64,000 nucleotides of DNA from Vespa crabro (Eukaryota; Arthropoda; Insecta; Hymenoptera; Vespidae), in NCBI RefSeq assembly GCF_910589235.1, contig NC_060955.1, positions 15,824,838 through 15,888,837 on the forward strand. The letters are read 5' to 3'. The position numbers and the translations under genes are program-made. Below, piece after piece: positions 14,330-26,630 of the stretch; position 1 is the first letter of the stretch; every line of letters starts with the position of its first letter. The notes beneath the pieces were generated by a model that did no database searches, was not told where the DNA came from, and was given only the letters and a program-made list of their open reading frames with translations.

Positions 14330-17300
14330 GTAGCCATTGCAGCCGATCGACCTTTTCCTTGGCCCACCTCCTCTTTCTCTTCTCCTCTTCCTCTTCGCTC
14401 CTGAAGCAGCGTCCGCGCGTATTTAAAAGCGTTTAAGGGTGCTCTCTCAGTCTCGAGTGCTCACTCTCTCTCTTTTTCTTACACACACTTATTCGGCTCG
14501 GATTCACAATGGTCCTTGCGTATTATTTGTTGGTGAAATAACATGCTGTCAGTTATAGGGGATATGCTAAATATATAGGTGGTCGTATGCTTCTTTCTAG
14601 TTCGAAGGAGAATCGATCGATCTCTCGTCGCGACTCGAGTGTTGTGCTTCGAGTCACGGCCTCGTGGCCCAGCTCCCTCTCTCTCTTTCTCTAACACGCC
14701 GACAACGACGAGGGCATTTTTATAGGGCCTCCTTTCACGAGACATTTCGTGTGGACGTTTCACGAAGGAAAAGCAGCGCGAGAAAGGGTCCTGGGCTCTC
14801 TGTTCAACGGAGGATCGATCTTGACGAAGGGATTCTGATCGGCGTCTTAAGGTAGAGCGCGGCAAGACTTTCTCGCGGGCTGCGTTCTATTACAAACGTT
14901 TATTTTTTACTCGACCCATTCAACAATATTCCACAATCGTTTTTTCGATATACATATAAGTCCGATTCTTCAGATGAATAGAATTCTTTTTCGTTGCTAT
15001 TCTCGATTCAATGATTTTCATTTTTTTTAGATGCAGTCAATAAATATATTTACGATTTTATGTTACATATTTCATTTAAATCATTTCATTCTTAAGTCGA
15101 GACATAAAGAACTATTTTATCTCATAATAGATGATTCATTCATGAGTAATCCTTACAAAATTTAACACGCTTGATGACGTATTTCCTTTTTTCCTTCGTG
15201 GTACCATCCCTTCTTTCGATAGCCTAATCTAATAAAGCGGCTAATAACCAATAATAGCTTAATACATTCACTCTCTTTTTCTCTCTTCGAAAAGAGTCTA
15301 CCTTAATTATATCTCCTTTAATTATATGGAGGCAAAAGTTCGATCGAATCGGCGTTATTTGATTATCGAATTGGCCGCGTCTTATGGTTCGTCGAAAAGG
15401 GTGGAGCTGTTTGTTTTAAAACGCTGATGAGATCCGGAGAGGAAGAAATTTACGGCCTGGATCGAGTTTCGAGATCGAATTTATTTCAAAAAATCTTGCC
15501 CTGTTCTCTTTTCTTCTTCAAATTATTATAGAAATTACATAAGCCTTCATAGAGTAGTAAGTTAAATTTGTAGCAAAAGGAAACCTCTGCAGTTTTTATT
15601 TCTTTGCAATTGCCACTTTGTTTTCTCAGCTACGCATCGTGAAAGAAGATACGCGAAAGGATCATTTCCGAGGTGAATCCTCGCAGCTGTGTTACCACAT
15701 ACACGTGTTGCGGCTCACGTGTGCTCAATGTGCATGCGTTCTTTCCGCTCCTAGCGGTGGGAGACACGTGGCGAAACTTAATTGCAAATTAATCGATCAA
15801 AAGAACACTTACAATGCGTCGTTTCCTTCGATATCGTTAACGGAAGTTATCGTTAAAATGGAATATTTTTCTTTTTTTATAAAATTTAATTTCACAACGT
15901 ATCCATCCTTTTTCATAAGAATTTCCTGCGATATCTTATTCATAAAGTGTTTCCTAATATCATTTGATCAGAGTGTTATTATTTTAAATAATTCTTGATT
16001 TAAATATATTCTTTGTTTAAAAGTTAAAAAGAATCTATTTTTGGAGGAAATATTTTGCTTCGTTTTCAATGGCTTAGTAAAAATCCATCGGTAATATTAC
16101 AGATTTTATTGACTATATCGACGCTTCTTGAGATTATATACTTCGGGATAATAATCGCGCTAGTTATGATACTTGCTACCACAAACATCTCACTTTCTCT
16201 CCTTCTCTGCCTCTTTTCGGACGATCGACGATGCGTAGAAGAAGAGGATGAAGAAAAAGTTCGTTCTTTTTCGTATAGACCGAGACCAGTCCAGTTAACA
16301 TTATGACAATCCCCTGCCGGTCGGCAATTACCGGATTACAATGTAACGATACCGAAAGGTGTTAAAACAGGATCACGGGGTCAAAGAAGTCGTAGACGCA
16401 CACCTTCGAGCTTATAATGAGTTGCGAGCGTGGGCGGACGTTGCTCTGCTATTTTCGTCTTAATATCTTGACGGGATAATTTTCTCCCTTTCTCAGATCT
16501 TCCTCCGGTCGCTTGTCAGACATGATTCGTAATACATCGTTTGCGTTATATCAAATCGTGGTTAGTTATACATACACATAATATACAAACATGTATATAT
16601 GTAATATCTTATTATATTATCTATACAGAACGACATATGTAGATGTAATATCCCCAATATCATGTAAAAACAAAAAATATATGTTTTCCCGTGAAAGTCT
16701 TTATGAAAAACTAAATTACATTTATTGTTGGTACGGCGCGTGCATTCACCTTGTGCGTTGCGTTTGCGGCCATGTGTTTGTGCTGTCGGTCAAGGTAAAG
16801 TGTTATTTGATTTGTAACCGAGAAAAAGAGAAGAACCATTCGTCTGTAATAACTGTTCCGCCTCTTCCTCAATATATCTGTTTTGATGGCTCAATGCGCG
16901 CGTGATCGTAGTCGTGAAAGTATGACACTAAACGATCTACAAAACGAATGATTTCGTACGTGCGGTACGTGAAGAAGCTCATCATTTCGACAAGTTAAAT
17001 GCAACCGGTAAAAACGTTTCAATGTATTTTACGTCGAGCACTGGCACTTATTTCGTGTCTTTAAACGTCAATATTTTTACACAGACTGAATAGGTCTTTC
17101 GCCGTATGACATTTGATTCGATATTTTCTATTTACTACTTGTTTTATTTTCATTTTGATCCTAATCATGATATAAATATTTTTTTTTTAAAGAAATTATT
17201 TATGAGCTAGATACTATGTTTTTTTATTTTGGAGATACAACCAACAGTTTACAAAGATCTTGTATTGTTAAGAATCAAATAAGATAGTGTTTCATAATAT

Positions 17301-17732
17301 GTTTAGTCGCAAGAACAATGTTTACTGCTACTGATGTCCAGTACATTAACGACATTTACAAGTGTCAACGTTCCCGATGAGACATCGGACACCGTTTTCA
17401 TTATGGTTCCTCTCATCAGGGTACATATCAGGGTGGTCCTTCGGTGATCCCACCTATCTCTATACGATCTCTCTTTTTCTTTTTCGAGATGATCACCCTC
17501 CTATGAACGGGAAAAAAATTCTCTGCACCACTTTTCATAAAAGAAAGGGCAAATGACTGCTGTGAAATCGTCCGCATATAACGCAAGAGAACCGAACGAA
17601 TTATACGCATCGTGAGTTCGTGGCTCCCCTTTTATGCCTCCTGAAAAATAAGACGCTCCTTTGACGAAACTAATTTTCAACGAGGATGCATTTTCGAATA
17701 TGCTAGTGCATATCTTTTTTTCTTTAAAGGAT

Positions 17733-17741
17733 CCACCTGTT
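17733..17741 (-). promoter_or_regulatory. Atonal-type E-box candidate
   Basis: The site reads AACAGGTGG on the minus strand and fits the Drosophila Atonal-preferred E-box consensus AWCAKGTGK. The same 9-mer recurs at 22355 and in the atonal promoter at 29681. A 9-bp match can arise by chance, so this is only a candidate. Confidence 0.25.
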
Positions 17742-20700
17742 TCGCATGAAGATAAACGAAAATTCCAATCGTTTCTTTTTTTAATCAAATGGGTTCCGTA
17801 CAAGCTTCTTAAGTATCATAAGATCGAATATTCAACCCACCGATAGATCTCTGCCTCCGATAGATCTGCGTTCTCCGGCTGTGAGGATTCTATCGTAGAT
17901 TTCATTCTTTCGATAACAAGCAAATTAATGTCCGATCGAACAGACTCGGTGATATCTTTCTCTCCTTAGTTCAATCTTTTTATATTTCTTTAAACCATAA
18001 CTAAATACTTTACTTATTGGATAAATAACTTGTGTATTGTGAAAATTAAACATTTTACATTTACGATAATTTTTATTAGTATCGCATTAAGATTTCGCGA
18101 TCAAAACTGTGGGTGGCCCACACAACCGTAAACGGATAAATCGAGCAAGTTTTGTCCTAATGAGGGAAGATCTACAACACGCGCTATAGTTTGATTCTCG
18201 TTTTTTTTTTTTTTGTATTTTCCATTTGTCAGCATTAATTAAGCGAGACAAAATAAACGCTAATATCCTAAAAATCTTAATCTATTTTGCGTTCTAATGT
18301 GATCACTGCCCATGTATACCTCTCAACTATTACATAGATTCATTTACATAAATTACAGTATTACACTAATGATAAAAGTTTAACGACTTTTCCTATAGCT
18401 TGATTCTAACGAACTTTTCGCTGATTTAGGGTATTTTTTTGAACTGATATCATTAAAATTGTTTGTATAACGGACGACTAAAAATGAAAAAAGGGAAAGT
18501 GTATATAGGTATTGTCTTCCGTGGAAGATTGGAAGGCAAATTTAAAATGCGGGGTGGTCTTGACCATCGGCAATAAGACAAAGCCTTTCGAAAGAGTGAT
18601 AAAACCATGTTGCCCGCCCACGGCTCTCAACCGCCCACTAATATTAGTTAGAACAAATGAGCGGTTCTCTTCGGAAATTTACTATATTAGCATATCAACG
18701 ATTGTACTAATCGTTTAAACATAATATCACTGTTATTTTCTATTCATATATGTAATTTGTGTCCTTTCGATGGATAAAATAATAAACCATTCATTTCAAG
18801 TAACTTTAATAGACAAAAAAACAAATTATGTCATAGCTAATGACTGAAGTGTGACTATAAACAGATGACTAATTATCGAGAAAGTTAATGTAAAAGTATA
18901 TCGGTACAAGATTCCAATGAATCAAGAAACGAGTTTAATATATCAAGTGATTACTCTCGACACAACTACTTCGTGTTTTACTTGTCGATAGTGATCAATC
19001 CATCTCTTAAGTCCTTAAAAAAAAATCTCTTGTTTTTCTTTTTTCCAACGAACAGGAAGTCGTTAACAGCGAATAACCTAACGAACAAGCATGTTTCTTG
19101 TCGTTTATCTCATCGTCTCATTGATTATGTATAATGTTTCAGGGAGTAACAAAAAGGAAAAAAAGGACGAAGGATCCGCGGATCGCAAAGGTGCCGGTAG
19201 AGTCGATGTTCTGTTAAACGAAGTAGGATCTGTAAATTTCTCTTTTCTCTCCAAGTCCCCCTTTCGTTTGTAATCTGATCGTACACTGTCCACAGATGAA
19301 GAGAGTCAGGTAAATTTTTTGTGTAAGAGTAGAAAAGAGAGAAAGGGAGCGGACAAAAAAGAAAAAGAGATGATCTTGGATGTCGCCGTTTCGAAAGACC
19401 TTCTTCGCACCTATTTCAACGCGTAGAGGCATTCCTATCGTCGGATCGGATCGGTCTGCGTCGTTCCTAAATGCTAGAAATTTTATGGTACCATTTCACG
19501 AAGATCTCAGTCTTTTGTTTTCTCTTTCTTGTCGTCCTTTACTATGTCGCCTCCGTATCTGGATCTCGAGAACGATAAGACATCGATCTTCGTGTTCTCA
19601 AGACAGGGTAAATCTTCATGTTTTCCTTTTTTTTTTATTTATTTTAAAAAGGACGAGCAAAACGTTCACGAGAAAGTCAATTCTTCTTTTCGAACTTGCT
19701 CGAATGTAAATCGTGGTTCTCTTTTAGGGTTGACGATTGGGTACCGGAAAGGAAACTCGTTTATTATATAGTTTCCTAATATTAATTTTGAAAAATCCTT
19801 TAGAAGAGGATGTCGTATCTTTCTTTTGAGATATAAAACAGTAAGATGGATTTTTATGGATATCGATATAATTTTTAGATTTTAAGAATCGTTTTAGTTT
19901 TATTTGATCTAAATGGTTTCTAATCACTTGTGTCTAAATATACATGTGTGTAGATATGTGTTTTTATTTTCTGATTTCATTCCTTTATTACTACCTAATA
20001 TTGTAAAAAACAAAGACAAAGTGAAAATTCAATTGATCTGATGAAATGACGTTCTCTTTCATATGGAGATTGATAAAGGATCGAAAGGAGAACCGTTAAT
20101 TTGGTTCCTCTTTCCCATATTGAGGAGCATGGCCACGTTTATCCGAAATTGGCCGACGGCTTGGTGAATTTATGGCTGCCGCTCAATTTATGATAGAATG
20201 CCAGATTGAGCAGGATAAATGCGTAGTTAGCCGTATGAGTAAAACCAACAAACTCTTTGTGCCATGATACCGAAGGTGTTCGATGTAATGCCGTTGCAAC
20301 CTCCGGATGTGGGCGGCTCCGATATATTCGGTTCTCTCGTTATCTCTGTATTTTTCTCTTTCTCTCTCCGCCTTCTTCGCACGGCGTTTAGGCCCCTGTT
20401 TTATCGTTAAAACTTCGTGAGAACTTAACGAATTTGTCTTTTTTATCAATTTCAATTTCAACGACGAAAAAATAAACATACGAAATAACGAATATACCAA
20501 ACAAAATTGTAATTTTCATTGCTGTAGAACTAAAATATTATTTCGTTTCAATTTTAACATTCGGATTAGATTAGAAAATAAAAGAAGCTATTTGCTATTT
20601 ATTATTTACAAGACATAGTTCGCTCAGGTCAATTCTACTAATCTATCTCGAGATATTGAGGCTAATTATTTTACTAAAAAGATCAATGACGTTCGATCTT

Positions 20701-21366
20701 CGCGATTTCTTTACGGAGTAGCGATCGATGAGGTGTCACAAAGGGATTCAAAGGTAGTCTAATAAGCGATAGGGTGAATGGAAGGCACTCGCGAGCTCGA
20801 GCTGCACGGGTTGCTTTTTTGAGGGAGGACCGGGCCATATGGAGAGCATACGGCTAGCAGCAGGCTGCACCCGCTCTCCCTTGAGGGTTTAATCTACCGA
20901 CCGGGCAAACTACCGTCCAAGGAAATCAGGTATCTACCAAACTTCTTCGCCGCGACTTCCTTTCCGCCATTAACGTCTTTATGTTACGTACGTAGTACGT
21001 TTCCCTTTTTTCGGTGAGAGAGAAAGAGAAAGAGAGGGAGAAAGAAAAAGAAAGATAAAGAAAAAAGTTTCGATCAAACGCACGTGCGTGGAAAGACGGT
21101 AATCTAGGGATCGATTCGAAGGGTATGCTGGTGGTACGATTAGGTCGACGATTAGGGAATATCTCTCTCTCTCTCTCTTTTTATTTCTCTCTCTCACTCT
21201 TCTTTGTGTCTTTTTTCTTTTTCTCTGACACCTTTCTCTCGCACGTAACTTTTTGATTCGTACGTCCCTCCCTATTTCTTTCTCTTCCTCTGCTTCTCTC
21301 TTCATCACTTCTCTCGTACGAAGCGAAGGAAAAGAAGACACGGTCTAGTAGACGATTCGGACTCTT

Positions 21367-21399
21367 GTCTCTCGCCTGCCAACTGTCCCAGGTGTATGC
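21367..21399 (+). repeat. Copy 2 of a duplicated E-box-containing element
   Basis: The segment repeats the order seen at 9643-9681: GTCTCTC, then GCCAACTG, one variable base, CCCAGGTGT and TGC. The copies differ by small gaps and a few substitutions and lie 11.7 kb apart in the same orientation. A shorter relative (AACTGCCCCAGG) occurs at about 35588-35599 on the far side of atonal. Confidence 0.55.
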
Positions 21400-22239
21400 G
21401 TTCGCAAGGAAGAACGAAGAACGTAGAGTAAAGGAGGAAGGGGAAAAGGAGGAGAAGAAGGAGGAAGAGGAGGAGGTGGAGGAGGTGAAGGAAGAGGAGG
21501 TGGTGGAGGAAGAGGAGGGCGAAGAGAGAACGAAGAAGGGCTGCTCGACCGGCCGGAGGACTCGAGGCGTGTGGCTGGCGCGTGCTGCCAGTCCTCGATT
21601 CCGATTCCCCGCCCTTAACTTGCTTCCGATCGTTGCTTCTTCTTCGACCGAACCGTCGGACTCCTCTTCTTCTTCTTCGGTCACGCTTTGAGAACACGCG
21701 AGCTATGGCACACACCTCTGTCCCGCTCTCTCTTTATCTTATCCCCCTCTACTTGACACTTGTGTTCTGTCTGTCATCTTCTATGCCTTTTTTCTTCTTC
21801 TTCAATCGAAGTTGATCGTATGCGTTAAGTCATGTGAAGTAAGTTTTATTTATCGACTTCAGGATAAAATTAATTCGAAATTATGAACTTCAGTATGAAT
21901 CTTTTAATAATTTCTTCTAAATAATTCCTAATTTTTTTTCTGTCGTGACTTTCTTAACTTTTCGTTTTTTAGATGATTTATGTAAGGTGTAAAACGTTTG
22001 CTTGTTTCTAATTCGCTGGTAATTATGTTAATACGAAATGACTTAAAGTCTCTCCCTGCAGGGAAGGATATTTTAAAGACAATAATCTTTCGGTGAATAA
22101 TTTGAAAATTAACAGACGATTTATGGAATAATATAGATAAAATTTCTTGCGAATTAACGATAAAGTGAACGCAATAAAAATTTGTGGATATTTTTTTACT
22201 AGGAATGTGCAACATGGAAGCTAAACTATTATGATGGTT

Positions 22240-22460
22240 CGTTCCTTGTGATTTACGTGCAGACGTTCGTTCATTCGGCTACCAAGTTATCGATTATCGA
22301 TTTTTACTGTATGCGTGCCGACCCCAGGCGATAATTTAATTCCTAACAATCGAACCACCTGTTATTATAAGCCGACGGCTGACCGTGGTACGAACACTTG
22401 ACGTTTTCGAGGATTATGCTAATGAATGTTGCGGCTCGCGCGTAAACTGTTTCAGACGTC
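22240..22460. promoter_or_regulatory. Candidate enhancer island
   Basis: This compact CpG-rich block within AT-rich DNA contains overlapping ATCGAT cores (ATCGATTATCGAT, 22289-22301), an exact Atonal-type E-box (CCACCTGTT, 22355-22363) and an octamer-like ATGCTAAT (about 22417-22424). The clustering of recognisable motifs and the composition mark it as the best single enhancer candidate in the gene-free stretch. This is inference; no conservation data were available. Confidence 0.3.
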
Positions 22461-25400
22461 CGTGAAACTATGAGTGATAATTGACAAATTATGTACGTTC
22501 TTTATTTGAAAGTAATGAGTTTCAGATAAGCAATCTAATTTATTCAGTTTCTACTATTGAAGTAATTCGTATACACACTTGGACGTTATTGATTAGTACA
22601 TTATTTAACCAATTTTATATTAAAGCAAAATAATTATATGAAAATATCTACGTAAGAAGACTTATCAAAATTGATATCCGATTTTTAACGGTAATATGTA
22701 TAGGATAAAAAAGATATTCGCGCGAAATCTCTTAATCGATCCTCACATTCTATCAAGAGAAAATAATTCAAGTATTCTTGTTTATGGTACAACGGCACAA
22801 CTCGCATCAGCTTTTAACACATAATTTGTTTTTAGACTTCTTATATTGTCAGTTCTCCGAATTCTTGGGGGAAATAAGGGAGAAGAAGAATGAAAGGAAG
22901 GAAGGAAACGAGAGGTACGGTAAAAACGTTATAGTACTAATTTGGAACTTTCTCATGCCGCGGATCAATGAGCGGCATCGGCACGCGAGCTCCAACTATA
23001 CAACATTTCTTCCATTCGGACACGATCGATCATTGGTTCAAAAGCGGTCCCTTTGATAGTTTCTAAGGTGCGTTAGCATTTCTATGGCCAGTACGAATTG
23101 CTGGCTACTCGGCGTTTTTGCCAATGAGAAACTCGAAAATATTTCTTCGTTGCATTCGTGCGAGATCGCTGTTGTTGCATTGTGTTGTGCGGGTATCGTT
23201 TAGAACGTTTAGTTCCGTTTATTCCGTCTCCGCTGCTAATAAGACTCGTTTTCTGCTGATTGTGAGTGGATCGAAACTCGAGTGATGTGATCTGTCATGT
23301 AGAATAGAAGTGATCCTTCTATAAGTTCCTTACAATAGTTTTCATAAGTATACATGATAATTACTTAAGATTTGGTGAATATAGTAATAAAATAAAAGCT
23401 ACGTCAGGATCCAAGAAAAAAAGTGAAACATGTATTCTTTTAATTATCCCTCTCTTGATTTTTTGAAGAAACGAAAAAAGAAAATTCTGCGTGACGCTAA
23501 AGCGGCGTTAATCAGAAGAGGATGGGCGTTTTTATGGGTTTTGGGCGAGAGTACCATCATCCTGGGATACGACCTGGGATTCTGGGATACGACCTTATGC
23601 GTTTTCTCGTCGATTGGAAACCCTTTTCCGGCAGAACCTTCTTTAATCGTGCGCATGGATGCCAAGCGCTTGACCGATCGAAAAGTCGAAAAATTATTTT
23701 CATTTTTCGATTTTCTCCAGCTTCCTTTTCTTCTTCTATCGCGAGCACGCGCGACCCATTCTTTTGAGTTCGGAAACATTCTCAGTGGGCGTGGAAACGA
23801 TACGAGTAGATCTTTTTCTCACAGTATATATTGGTGAAATTTTTTTTTTCAATGGCGCGCAGCGAATTTTTGAAATAAGAAGAACATTTTCTTTTTTTTA
23901 TCTTTTTTCTTATTCTATCGTGCTTCTCGTTTTGTAATTGAATTGTTCTTTTGAAAGATTAAGGTCTAAACGAACGAACGAAGTTCTTTGTATATTATGC
24001 GGGACCACACAAGTCGCTTGCACGCGCATTAAATTTTGCATGCAGAATTCGCGAACAACCGGTAACGTTATATTCAATTTTTGCGTTATATATTGAATAT
24101 TAAGCAGTCTTCGCATCCTGTTGCCCGCTATTTTGAGATCGATAACGTTCGCGGAGTATTTTATGGTTATCATATTAATGTGCATTCTTGATTACGTTAC
24201 TCCTCAGAAATAACGATTTTTTGGTTTATTGGAGTTTACTCTATTCTTAAAGCTTAAAAATCCGTAGAATCATTCAATAATTTCAAAAATAAACATATGT
24301 AATAATTAAGTATTAGTCAATTTTTTGACATTGAAACTTCTGCAACAATTGTCATTTACTATCAATTACTTCACCCTAAATAGTTCAATCTAATAGAATA
24401 AAAAAACCGCATTCCATTAGATCATTGTAATAGTATAATAATGTCTAGATTTCAATACCATGTTAACCATGCTGCTTCCGCGCCATTGAGAAACATTCAA
24501 CTGTTTAGATATATGCAGTCTCGTCAGAGACTTTAACGTCAGTTGGATCATCTTGGAAAACCCATTTGACTCGAGCACTATCATAATAACGAGCGACGTG
24601 TATCAGAGCGGTAACCCCTTCATTTCTAAACTATGATAAACTACCACTCCTTCTACCGCCAGGAATTTGACTCCATGATTTATGCTAATACGACGAACCT
24701 ACCTCAAACTAACCTACGCTAAACGCTCTATTAGGCTTAAGTTAATTACGACTACCTTCTGCGGTTCTAACCAACGAAGATCGTTACTATATTACAATAC
24801 ATATATTACGTCCGTAACGACACTGAAGTTCTTTTTTACCTTCTTTTTTTGTAATGTTAAATCACCGGGCCTTGTGTGGCCACGCGTCGTGTGTAATTGG
24901 TCCTGTTTCTTTGTTTAAATAGCTTCCTATGACAACTGGATTCTATTTTGTTTCTCTATAGTTAAATATCTGTTTTCTTAATTACATTATTTTTCTAATC
25001 ATAAAAATATTTCGTACTGTGAATTAGAAGTAAACATAAAAAGTAAGTTCTTTAGAAGAAGCGCAAAAAATATCCTGGTAGCTGTTAAAAAACAGATGTA
25101 CATTACCAAAAATTGAGGTCTATTGGTGTCTCCAAACGTGAGCACGTCCGGTGGTGACCACCGAAGTGAATGCTTCGCATCGCCGTCGGCGCCTCTTATC
25201 CGGCTAGGGCGACCGATTATGGACAATAACTTTATTTCACGGTGAAACTATTTTCTTTTCTCTTCGTCCATTGTTGTCCACCATTCTCCGCGTCTGATCA
25301 CATCACGTCGCCGCCTAGTGATTTGAGCACATACCGATATGCCATTTTCAGGCTGGTAGTAATCGCTAATCGTCCGAAGCTTTCAGGGAAATGGAGCAGC

Positions 25401-26300
25401 AGCTCACAAACTAGCTATCCTACTTTAAAAGAGGTTACGACTTTTCTGTCCCGAATCGACCACCCCTACCAACCGACAAACGATTCGTTGTTTCCTAATG
25501 TTGTTGGTTTTTATGATTTCGACGAATGTGTGTGGCTCTCTTTCGAAACCGCAAGACTGACTTTTTACGATCAACATCGAAATATGGTTGGTAAGATGAT
25601 CGTATGTCAAAGACACATTGGGCTATCATCTTATAGCTAGACAAGCAAGACCAATATGTTTGAGAATTGTTTAACGAAAAAAACGAGAACTTTTTGAGAA
25701 TTTTAAACTAAAAAATCTATAATCTTAAACCTAAATATCATTGACAACAAAAATACTATGTATGTAGTGAGACATTGAAGGGAAGAAAAGAAATATGCAT
25801 ATATCATCTTAACCATTCCAAAATTATCTAACAAGGTTGATAAGTCAAGGTGTTTAGTCCAACAAATTTGTATCTTGTTACATAGGTAAAGAGAAAATAT
25901 TATATCTACCTAGCTATTTAAAAGTAACTCATTTAAAAGGATCGACAAATTCCTTTTCACAAAATAGTCGCGAAATATATCTCCACCTGTCGAAAGTATC
26001 TGTTATTATCATAGTTAGTCTAACTATGGTTCTGCGAAACACGCAGGAAAGATACATATGTAGCGTCTTAAAATGACACGTCGAAATCGCGACTGGAATA
26101 TTGGCCTGAAAACGAAACTAGACACATTTTGGATGTATCTCGTGCCGAAAATAAGATTTCCTTTCGCTTCTCTGTTATTTATCAATCTCAGTTGGTTATA
26201 TGCATCTCTCGTTTATTATTTACTATCCGTGCCGTTATTATTAGGTTCACATCACAAGACATGGATAAAAGAAATTTGGAGAACGAAAACTGACCCTACG

Positions 26301-26630
26301 CTTCTTCTTTTACATTTCTTCCTTCTTCTTCTTCTTCATTTCTTCCTTCTTCTTCTTCTTCATTTCTTCCTTCTTCTTCTTCATTTCTTCCTTCTTCTTC
26401 TTCATTTCTTCCTTCTTCTTCTTCTTCTTCATTTCTTCCTTCTTCTTCTTCTTCATTTCTTCCTTCTTCTTCTTTTTCATTTCTTTCTTCTTCTTCTTCT
26501 TCATTTCTTCCTTCTTCTTCTTCTTCATTTCTTCCGTCTTCTTCTTCTTCATTTCTTCCTTCTTCTTCTTCATTTCTTCCTTCTTCTTCTTCTTCTTCTT
26601 CATTTCTTCCTTCTTTTTCTTCTTCTTCCC
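26301..26630. repeat. TTC-rich minisatellite
   Basis: About 330 bp of a strictly pyrimidine (plus strand) tandem array built from CTTCTTCTTC blocks of variable length separated by ATTTCTTCC. About fourteen units of roughly 18-27 bp can be counted. It creates long open frames on both strands encoding Leu/Phe or Glu/Lys repeats, which are not genes. Homopurine-homopyrimidine mirror structure could allow triplex (H-DNA) formation. Confidence 0.9.

Larger units (their letters stand above)
7643..16500. other. Gene-free, CpG-rich DNA upstream of atonal, distal third
   Basis: I find no coding gene or RNA gene here; open frames are short, unspliced and low in complexity. The DNA alternates AT-rich stretches with GC-richer, CpG-rich islands that look non-random: about 8340-8560, 9600-9750 (holding one copy of a duplicated element), 10310-10560 (with several TAATT/AATTA homeodomain-type cores) and 16300-16460 (with a GGTCA half-site). 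A pure (AG)n tract lies at 14259-14322 and a purine-rich stretch at about 13500-13575. The likely role is distal regulatory DNA for atonal, inferred from position and composition only. Confidence 0.4.

Noticed and set aside
14099..14404. 101-aa frame across the (AG)n tract
   Set aside because: Arg-Glu repeats encoded by the microsatellite; no supporting gene structure.
21181..21715. Overlapping frames of 108-167 aa on both strands
   Set aside because: They arise from GA/CT and TTC/GAA simple sequence and are Ser or Glu strings without domains.
23562..23595. Short tandem duplication (20-bp period, 14 bp identical) as a mobile element footprint
   Set aside because: Too short, no inverted repeats and no target duplication; simple local duplication is sufficient.
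25242..25640. 132-aa plus-strand open frame upstream of atonal
   Set aside because: No family hallmark, no splice context, and composition like the surrounding non-coding CpG-rich DNA; it could be checked by conservation, but I cannot support it.
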